In this document: one piece after another, positions 58,437-64,000 of the stretch
How the letters are laid out: every line of letters begins with the position of its first letter
Numbering within the stretch: the stretch's first letter is position 1
Assembly (NCBI GenBank): GCA_022846075.1
Contig: AP025582.1
Span: forward strand, 1,116,001-1,180,000
Length of the DNA: 64,000 nucleotides
Direction of reading: 5' to 3'
DNA from: Oscillospiraceae bacterium
GTDB lineage: Bacteria > Bacillota > Clostridia > Oscillospirales > Oscillospiraceae
The notes under the pieces: model-generated
The model's input: only the letters and a program-made list of their open reading frames with translations
Databases searched by the model: none
What the model was told of the DNA's origin: nothing
Position numbers and translations under genes: made by a program

Positions 58437-60470
58437 TCAGCGGCCGGGTTCCGCCAGGGGGGAGGGGACAGCGCCGGGGTACAGGCAGTATTGGGCCCTA
58501 CCCAACGCCTTGGCGGAGCGGAGGGCCAGATCGGCATGGCGGAAGAGCGTGTCGTAGTCCATCCCATGGTCGGGGGAGAGGGCCGCCCCCAGGCTGACGG
58601 TGATGGGAAAATCGCCGTAGGTATGGGTGAGGGATTCCATCAGGGCGCGGATCAGATCCTCTGGGTCGCCGGGACAGGGGAGGAAGAGGAGAAAGTCGTC
58701 TCCGCCCACCCGGGCGGCCACCCCGCTCTCCCCCAGCCAGGCCGGGATCTGCTGGGCCACGTGGCGGAGGACCTGGTCGCCGAAGAGGCGGCCGAAGCGG
58801 TCGTTGGCGTGGTGAAAGCCGTTCAGGTCGAAGAAGAGCAGGATGTACCGCCCGCTGCCGCCGGCCAGGGCGCCCTCGATAAGCTGCCGGGCGGCGCGCT
58901 GGTTGTTGAGTCCGGTGAGGCTGTCCTGGTCGGCCAGCTGGCGCAGCTGTTCCAGGCGGAGACGCTCGTCGTGGACGTCGGTGAATTTTCCGATGGCCCC
59001 GGTGGGAGGCTTCTGCTCCCCGTCCAGCCACATGGGCCGGGCCACCACCTTGAACCAGCGGCGGCCGCCGTTCACCGTGAGCTGATAGGCGCCGCTGACC
59101 AGGGGGCTGGCCGGAGAGGCCCGGTGGAGCTTACCGCACAGGTCCATGTAGTCGGCCGGATCCATGATCCGGCACAGCGCCGGGTTCTGGGCGGGCTGGA
59201 GGATCATGGGGTTGAGCCCCAGCTGCTTGGCCCCGGCGTCGGAAAAGGTCAGCAGGTCGTTTTTGAAATCCAGGTCAAACTGGATCTCCTGGGAAATGGC
59301 GGCGAAGAACTGGTATTTTACCCGCTCCTGCTCCAGCAGGGCCAGGGTGCGGCTGGAGGCCTTGCCGTTGGCGATGAGCTGGGCGGCCAGCTGCCGGTTC
59401 TGGGGATCTGAGCCGTGGACGGAGCGGAGCTTCAGCTCCTCCTCCAGGTGGGGCCCAACGGTCCGCAGGCAGTCCGTCAGAATGGGATTGAAGGCGCCGC
59501 ACTCCCCGCCCAGGATCATCTCCATGGCCTTGTCGTGGGAGTAGGCGGATTTATAGACCCGCTGGCTGGTGAGGGCGTCGTAGACATCGGCCAGGGCCAC
59601 CACCTGGGCGCTGATGGGGATGTCGTCGCCGGACAGCCCGTCGGGGTAGCCCCCGCCGTCCCAACGCTCGTGGTGCCAGCGGCAGATCTGCCGGGCAGTC
59701 TCCACCAGGGTGCTGTCCGTGCGGTATGGGGCCTGCTCCAGGATATGGGCGCCGATGGCGCTGTGGGTCTTCATGATCTCGAATTCCTCGGCCGTGAGCT
59801 TGCCGGGCTTATTGAGGATCTCCTCCGGGATGGAGATCTTGCCGATGTCGTGGAGGGCGGAGGCGTTGACGATGACGGCCATCTGGGCCGGGGTGAGGGG
59901 GTAGCGGTCGGTGAGGTCCATGAGGGCCTGGAGGAAAATCTCGGTGAGCATGCGGATGCGGGTGACGTGGAGGCCGCTCTCCCCGTTCCGGAATTCCACG
60001 ATGTTGGAGAGGATCTCCACCATGGTCAGGCTGTACTGCTCCTTTTCCATGACCTGCTCGGCCACGGCCTGCTCCAGAGCCCGCTGCTTGCTGTACAGCA
60101 TGATGGTGTTGCGCACCCGGCGGCGGACGGTCTGCTCGTCAAAGGGGCGGTTGATATAGTCGCTGGCCCCCAGGTCATAGGCGTGGTCGATGACGCCGGA
60201 GGAGGTCTCGGCGGAGATGGTGATGACGGGGGTGTCCTCGATCCATCCGGTTTTGTTCATCATGGCGAGGACCTCGAACCCGTCCATGACGGGCATCACC
60301 AGATCCAGCAGGACGATGGAGATGTCGCCGTGGCGCTGGCGCAGGAGGGAGACCGCCTGGGCGCCGTCGCCGGCCTCCAGGATGGCGTAATCCTCACAGA
60401 GGATATCGGAGAGGATGGAGCGGTTGATCTCCACGTCGTCCACGATGAGGACGGTATGCCGCTCAGCCAT
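58437..60470 (-). CDS. Response regulator with HD-GYP, PAS and GGDEF domains
   Basis: A 677-residue cyclic-di-GMP signalling protein. Residues 1-125 are a receiver (VLIVDDVEINRSILSDIL; phospho-acceptor D56 in LLDLVMPVMDG). Residues 160-345 are HD-GYP (NASALHDIGKISIPEEILNK, HHERWDGGGYPDGLSG), a c-di-GMP phosphodiesterase with the full metal and GYP motifs. A PAS-like region (390-500) precedes a GGDEF domain (505-670) with DQDSLTGLNNQRAARQLIEG and RVGGDDFLLF; the GGDDF variant and FHHAND in place of FKxxND leave cyclase activity uncertain. ATG 60470 is used. It overlaps the HPt gene by 8 bases. Confidence 0.93.
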   Translation of the reverse strand: MAERHTVLIVDDVEINRSILSDILCEDYAILEAGDGAQAVSLLRQRHGDISIVLLDLVMPVMDGFEVLAMMNKTGWIEDTPVITISAETSSGVIDHAYDLGASDYINRPFDEQTVRRRVRNTIMLYSKQRALEQAVAEQVMEKEQYSLTMVEILSNIVEFRNGESGLHVTRIRMLTEIFLQALMDLTDRYPLTPAQMAVIVNASALHDIGKISIPEEILNKPGKLTAEEFEIMKTHSAIGAHILEQAPYRTDSTLVETARQICRWHHERWDGGGYPDGLSGDDIPISAQVVALADVYDALTSQRVYKSAYSHDKAMEMILGGECGAFNPILTDCLRTVGPHLEEELKLRSVHGSDPQNRQLAAQLIANGKASSRTLALLEQERVKYQFFAAISQEIQFDLDFKNDLLTFSDAGAKQLGLNPMILQPAQNPALCRIMDPADYMDLCGKLHRASPASPLVSGAYQLTVNGGRRWFKVVARPMWLDGEQKPPTGAIGKFTDVHDERLRLEQLRQLADQDSLTGLNNQRAARQLIEGALAGGSGRYILLFFDLNGFHHANDRFGRLFGDQVLRHVAQQIPAWLGESGVAARVGGDDFLLFLPCPGDPEDLIRALMESLTHTYGDFPITVSLGAALSPDHGMDYDTLFRHADLALRSAKALGRAQYCLYPGAVPSPLAEPGR

Positions 60471-60828
60471 GGCAGCTGCCCCCCTCCCATTCCAGAATGG
60501 CGGCGATGATGATGTCGTAGCTGTCACGGACCTCCTGGAACAGGTCGTCCGCCCCCTGGTCCTGCCCGGAGCGCAGAAGCTCGGTGAGGCTGCCGGCGGA
60601 GACGGCCAGGGGGGTGAGGCCCAGGTTGAGGGCCAAGCCCTTCAGGGAGTGGGCGGCGCGGAAGGCGGTATTGACGTCCCCGCGGGCCAGCGCGTCGGAG
60701 AGGGTCTGGAAAGAGGCGTCGCCCGGCACCATACGCAGGAAACGGCTGACCCGCGCCTCAGAGCCCAGCCGGCTGAGCACGCCGTCCCAATCGCCCCCGA
60801 TGCGGGCGTAACAATTTTCCGTGGTCAT
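60463..60828 (-). CDS. Histidine phosphotransfer (HPt) domain protein
   Basis: A 121-residue stand-alone HPt protein. The phosphorylated residue should be H60 in FRAAHSLKGLALNLGLTPL, which lies on the four-helix bundle typical of the family. It relays phosphate between a hybrid kinase and a receiver; the overlapping downstream gene encodes a receiver, but no histidine kinase lies in the window. ATG 60828 is preceded by GGGGAGG. Confidence 0.92.
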   Translation of the reverse strand: MTTENCYARIGGDWDGVLSRLGSEARVSRFLRMVPGDASFQTLSDALARGDVNTAFRAAHSLKGLALNLGLTPLAVSAGSLTELLRSGQDQGADDLFQEVRDSYDIIIAAILEWEGGSCHG

Positions 60829-60885
60829 GGCGGAGACCTCCCCAGGTTTCAGAAGTTGATGGTATACGATAAGGAAAAATCACAT

Positions 60886-60900
60886 TTAGAATTATTCTAA
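60886..60900. promoter_or_regulatory. Fur/PerR-like 7-1-7 box
   Basis: TTAGAATTATTCTAA, a perfect 7-1-7 palindrome close to the PerR box TTATAATNATTATAA. It lies about 60 bases upstream of the HPt gene and 175 bases upstream of moxR. Confidence 0.45.
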
Positions 60901-61074
60901 TCCTTTTCCTGAAAGTTGGCAAGGGAAAACCCTTCCACTTTTTGGCGAACGGGAATGAGAAAGAAATCTGGTTTTCTCCTGGCGTTTTTTTTCTACATGC
61001 GATATCATAAATAAAAGGAACAAAGTGGGGGAAAACCCAGTCAAAGAGAAAAAAAGGAAAAGGTGGGACGCACG

Positions 61075-62001
61075 ATGGAAAAGACGCTGGCCGCACAAGT
61101 TCTGTGCGAGGTGCGGAAGGCCGTGGTTGGAAAGGACGAGGTTCTGGCCAAGGCGCTGCTGGCCATTCTGGCGGGAGGGCATATCCTGCTGGAGGACATC
61201 CCCGGCGTGGGCAAGACCACTATGGCCCTGGCCTTCTCCAAGGCGCTGGGGCTTCAATACCGCCGGGTGCAGTTCACCCCGGACGTGATGCCCTCCGACC
61301 TGACGGGATTCTCCATCTGGAACAAGGAGACCGGGGGCATGGAATACCAGCCCGGCGCGCTGCTGTGCAACCTGTTTTTGGCCGACGAGCTCAACCGGGC
61401 CACCTCCCGCACCCAGTCCGCCCTTTTGGAGGCCATGGAGGAGGGCCAGGTGACGGTGGACGGGGTGAGCCGCCGGGTGCCCTCCCCCTTCCTGGTGGTG
61501 GCCACCCAGAACCCGGCGGGGGCCTCGGGCACCCAACTGCTGCCCGACTCCCAGCTGGACCGGTTCATGGTGCGGCTGTCGCTGGGCTATCCCGGGGCGG
61601 CCGAGGAAGTGGTGATGCTGCGCCGCAAGCAGGAGGGCAACCCCCTGGATACGGTGGTCCAGGTTACCGACGCCGCCGGGCTGGAGGCGGAGCGCCGGGC
61701 GGTGGAGCGGGTCTATCTCAGCGACGAGGTGGCCCAGTACGTGGTGGAGCTGGTGGTGGCCACCCGAAACCACCCCCTGGTGGCCCAGGGGGGCAGTCCC
61801 CGGGCCACCCTGGCGGTGGCGGCCATGTCCAGGGCCGCCGCCCACGTCCAGGGACGGGACTATGTGGTGCCCGGGGACGTGAAAGCGGTATTCCGCGACA
61901 CGGTGGACCACCGCATCCTGCTGACGGGTCGGGGCGCCTCCGGAGGGGCCGACCCGGTGGGGGAGATCCTCTCGGCGGTGAAGCCGCCCCGCCTGGGGTG
62001 A
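61075..62001 (+). CDS. MoxR-family AAA+ ATPase
   Basis: A 308-residue ATPase. VGKDEVLAKALLAILAGGHILLED leads to Walker A (IPGVGKTTMALAFSK); LFLADELNRATSRTQSALLEAM is Walker B; VVATQNPAGASGTQLLPDSQLDRF holds sensor 1 and the arginine finger. MoxR proteins act as chaperones for metal-dependent or VWA-domain partners. ATG 61075 fits AAGGTGGG better than GTG 61063 fits its site. The next genes, a DUF58 protein and a transglutaminase-type membrane protein, are the constant companions of this family. Confidence 0.93.
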   Translation: MEKTLAAQVLCEVRKAVVGKDEVLAKALLAILAGGHILLEDIPGVGKTTMALAFSKALGLQYRRVQFTPDVMPSDLTGFSIWNKETGGMEYQPGALLCNLFLADELNRATSRTQSALLEAMEEGQVTVDGVSRRVPSPFLVVATQNPAGASGTQLLPDSQLDRFMVRLSLGYPGAAEEVVMLRRKQEGNPLDTVVQVTDAAGLEAERRAVERVYLSDEVAQYVVELVVATRNHPLVAQGGSPRATLAVAAMSRAAAHVQGRDYVVPGDVKAVFRDTVDHRILLTGRGASGGADPVGEILSAVKPPRLG

Positions 62002-62005
62002 CGCC

Positions 62006-62980
62006 ATGGTGAGGCGCTGGGTATGCTATGCCCTGGCGTTGGCCGGGGCGCTGGCCTTTCGGGTGGTCTATACCGGGTGGCTGGCCGGCTTTTTGCTGGC
62101 CTTTCTCCTGTGCCTGCCCCCGGTGGGGGTGCTGGTGAGCCTGCCCGCCGTGCTGTCCTGCCGCCTGGGCCTGGGCCCATTCCCGGCGGCGGTCCGGCGG
62201 GAGGAGGCGGGGCACTGGCAGGTCTCCGGCCGGAGCGCGCTGGGGCTGCCTCTGGGCCGGGTGCGGGTGACGGTGGAGACCGTCAATCAAATGACGGGGC
62301 AGAGGATGGCCGCCAAGGCGGTCTTTGCTCTGCCCGGCGGTGGGGGAGGGGCAAAGGTCCCCGTCCCCGCGGATCACTGCGGCTGTCTGGAGGGACATAT
62401 TTTATCGGCCTGGGCGGCGGACTGTCTGGGGCTGTTTTACCTGCCGGTGCGGAGGGGGGCCGGGGCCCTCCTCACGGTGCTGCCCCGGGAGGAGGGGGAG
62501 GAGCTTCCGCCCCTTCCCGAGGAGGAGGCCCCCGGGATGCGCCCCCGCCCCGGGGGAGGGCCGGGGGAGGACTATGACCCGCGCCCCTACCGGCCGGGGG
62601 ACCCGCTGAACACGATCCATTGGAAGCTCTCGGCCAAGCGGGACGAGCTGGTGACCCGGGAGACCCTGGAGGACGTGAAGGCCCTGCCTCTGATCACCCT
62701 GGACCACTTCGGCCCGCCGGAGGCGATGGACCGGGCGCTGGACCGGCTGGCGGGTCTGGGCCGCGGCCTGCTGGGGGAGGGCAGAGCCTTCACCGTGGCC
62801 TGGGCGGACCCGGCCACCGGGGCGGTCAGGAGCTTTCCCGTCTCCGGGGCGGGGGAGTGGTCGGCCTGCCTGGGCGCGGCCCTGTCCCAGCCCGCGCCTT
62901 TGACGGGGCGGTCCATCCTGGACGCCCCCGGAATGAAACGGGCCCTCCACCTGTCCGGGGCAGAGGAGGGGCGGCCATGA
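62006..62980 (+). CDS. DUF58 domain-containing membrane protein
   Basis: A 324-residue protein with two N-terminal transmembrane helices (CYALALAGALAFRVVYTGWL, FLLAFLLCLPPVGVLVSL), an exposed domain, and the DUF58 signature DYDPRPYRPGDPLNTIHWKL followed by SAKRDELVTRET. Its role is unknown, but it always travels with MoxR ATPases and transglutaminase-like proteins. It begins 4 bases after moxR and overlaps the next gene by 4 bases. Confidence 0.9.
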   Translation: MVRRWVCYALALAGALAFRVVYTGWLAGFLLAFLLCLPPVGVLVSLPAVLSCRLGLGPFPAAVRREEAGHWQVSGRSALGLPLGRVRVTVETVNQMTGQRMAAKAVFALPGGGGGAKVPVPADHCGCLEGHILSAWAADCLGLFYLPVRRGAGALLTVLPREEGEELPPLPEEEAPGMRPRPGGGPGEDYDPRPYRPGDPLNTIHWKLSAKRDELVTRETLEDVKALPLITLDHFGPPEAMDRALDRLAGLGRGLLGEGRAFTVAWADPATGAVRSFPVSGAGEWSACLGAALSQPAPLTGRSILDAPGMKRALHLSGAEEGRP

Positions 62981-64000
62981 GGCGGCGGGAGAAGAGAAAG
63001 CCCTACCCCAGAGGACCGCTGCTGCTTTTGGGGGACGGGGCGCTGCTGTTCCTGGCTCTGGCCGGGACCGGATTTTCAGCCGCCACCGCCTACGGAGTGG
63101 AGGTGGACGGCGTTCTGCTCCTGGCCGGCTGTGGGGCGCTGGCTCTGCTGTCCCTGGTCCTGTGGTCCCTGCCCCGGTACAAGCTGCCCCTGTTCCTGGC
63201 CCTGGCCGGGGGCTGGGCTGTGGCTGTCTGGCGGCTGTGGGAGCCGCTGATATGGGGGGAGGCGTGGATTCGGTGCGCGGTGGTGAACACCATCGCCGCC
63301 AAGGTGCCCGGGGTGGGGACTATCGTCCCGCTGGCGAAGTATACCCAGAGTCAGTGGAGCAGGATGTCCGCGCTGTGGATGCTGGCGGCGGGGGCGGTGC
63401 TGGCGGTCTGGCTGGGCTGGCTCATCTGCCGGGACCGGCGGGCCTGGCCGGTGGCTGCCACCACGCTGCTGCCCCTGGCCCCCGCCCTTTGCGTCACCGA
63501 GGCCCCGGCGGCGCTGCCCATGGCCTGCCTGATCGTGGTGTGGGGGACCCTGGCCCTCACCTCCCTGTCCATGAGGAGCGATCCGCCGGGGGCCGCCAGG
63601 ATGACCCCCTACGCATTGGGGGCCAGCGCCCTGGTCCTGGCCGTGCTGATGCAGGTCATGCCCACCGAGGGATATACCCAGACCGGCTGGGCGGCCCAGG
63701 TCCGTTCCGACCTGATCTCCGGGGTGAACCGGCTGGACCTGTCGGCCCTGACTGGGCCCTGGCGGGGATGGCGGGGCTCCGGCTCCACCGAATACGTCAA
63801 CCTCACCGGCGGCGGGGCCTCCCGCACCGGACGCACTGCCCTCAGGGTCCACACCGACGTGCCGGGGAAACACTATCTGCGGGGCTATTCCGCCGACGTG
63901 TATACCGGCACCCGGTGGGAGCCGCTGGACCGGGCGGCCCAGCGGGAGCTGGAGGGGGCGGGGGTGGAACCCCTGCTGATGCTGGGACAGGTGTCGAGGC
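62977..64000 (+). CDS. Transglutaminase-type membrane protein, N-terminal part
   Basis: The gene starts at ATG 62977 (overlapping the DUF58 stop) and runs off the window, leaving 341 residues. It shows five or six hydrophobic helices up to about residue 230 (GPLLLLGDGALLFLALAG, LLLAGCGALALLSLVLWSLP, PLFLALAGGWAVAVW), then an extracellular part with GRTALRVHTDVPGKHYLRGYSADVYTGTRWEPL. That last stretch is the conserved lead-in to the transglutaminase domain in TgpA-like proteins of MoxR clusters. The catalytic domain itself lies beyond the window, so the call depends on context. Confidence 0.85.
   Translation, partial: MRRREKRKPYPRGPLLLLGDGALLFLALAGTGFSAATAYGVEVDGVLLLAGCGALALLSLVLWSLPRYKLPLFLALAGGWAVAVWRLWEPLIWGEAWIRCAVVNTIAAKVPGVGTIVPLAKYTQSQWSRMSALWMLAAGAVLAVWLGWLICRDRRAWPVAATTLLPLAPALCVTEAPAALPMACLIVVWGTLALTSLSMRSDPPGAARMTPYALGASALVLAVLMQVMPTEGYTQTGWAAQVRSDLISGVNRLDLSALTGPWRGWRGSGSTEYVNLTGGGASRTGRTALRVHTDVPGKHYLRGYSADVYTGTRWEPLDRAAQRELEGAGVEPLLMLGQVSR

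Overview
The window looks like a chromosomal segment of a high-GC, Gram-positive anaerobe of the Clostridia, most likely the Oscillospiraceae (Flavonifractor / Intestinimonas / Lawsonibacter type of gut bacterium). The reasons are the gene content (acyl-CoA and ETF fermentation genes, PTS, teichoic-type lipid carrier genes, flavodiiron protein), the frequent TTG/GTG starts behind strong Shine-Dalgarno sites, sigma-A type promoters, and Firmicutes gene orders such as yhbY-nadD-yqeK-LCP-rsfS. The genus is an inference; no rRNA is present. No tRNA, CRISPR array, prophage or transposase gene was seen.

Layout. 1-1.5 kb: partial YhhN-like membrane protein and an AraC/GyrI regulator. 1.5-11.2 kb: housekeeping run smc, zinc-ribbon membrane protein, ftsY, rph, rdgB, yhbY, fused nadD-yqeK, LCP protein, rsfS. 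11.2-12.6 kb: a small AT-rich pair (unknown protein and XRE regulator) beside a dispersed repeat. 12.6-19.8 kb: a PAS/sigma-54 activator divergent from a crotonase - CoA-transferase - acyl-CoA dehydrogenase - etfB - etfA operon that carries a textbook sigma-54 promoter. 19.8-23.9 kb: a six-gene reverse operon (XRE regulator, M24 peptidase, GNAT, VanX-like dipeptidase, SGNH hydrolase, flavin oxidoreductase). 24.2-24.8 kb: a nest of structured repeats. 24.8-30.4 kb: AP endonuclease, YqeG phosphatase, unknown protein, rpsU, VOC protein, leuS. 30.5-38.3 kb: ECF sigma/anti-sigma pair and a complete fructose PTS operon that also holds ptsH and ptsI. 38.5-42.4 kb: Rrf2 regulator, a three-domain acyl-CoA dehydrogenase-ETF alpha-rubredoxin fusion, and a flavodiiron protein. 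42.5-52.5 kb: FUSC protein, gltX/trpS back to back, tagO-like and mnaA-like genes, several orphan proteins, a YfcE-type phosphodiesterase, coaX. 52.5-58.4 kb: membrane XRE protein and a BusR-like regulator with a glycine-betaine type ABC transporter, then a YitT protein. 58.4-60.8 kb: a response regulator with HD-GYP and GGDEF domains plus an HPt protein. 61-64 kb: MoxR ATPase, DUF58 protein and a truncated transglutaminase-type membrane protein.

How the parts work together. Two separate acyl-CoA electron-transfer systems are encoded. One is a conventional dehydrogenase/EtfBA operon under sigma-54 control. The other is a single polypeptide in which the dehydrogenase, the FAD domain of ETF alpha and a rubredoxin are joined, followed by a flavodiiron protein and preceded by an Fe-S-type Rrf2 regulator. 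An 11-bp sequence is shared by the rrf2 promoter and the fusion-gene promoter. I infer a redox-controlled route from acyl-CoA to O2 or NO reduction; this is the most interesting candidate system in the window. Other points of note are a 62-bp duplication of the smc 3' end around a structured 142-bp insert, and several families of palindromic repeats.
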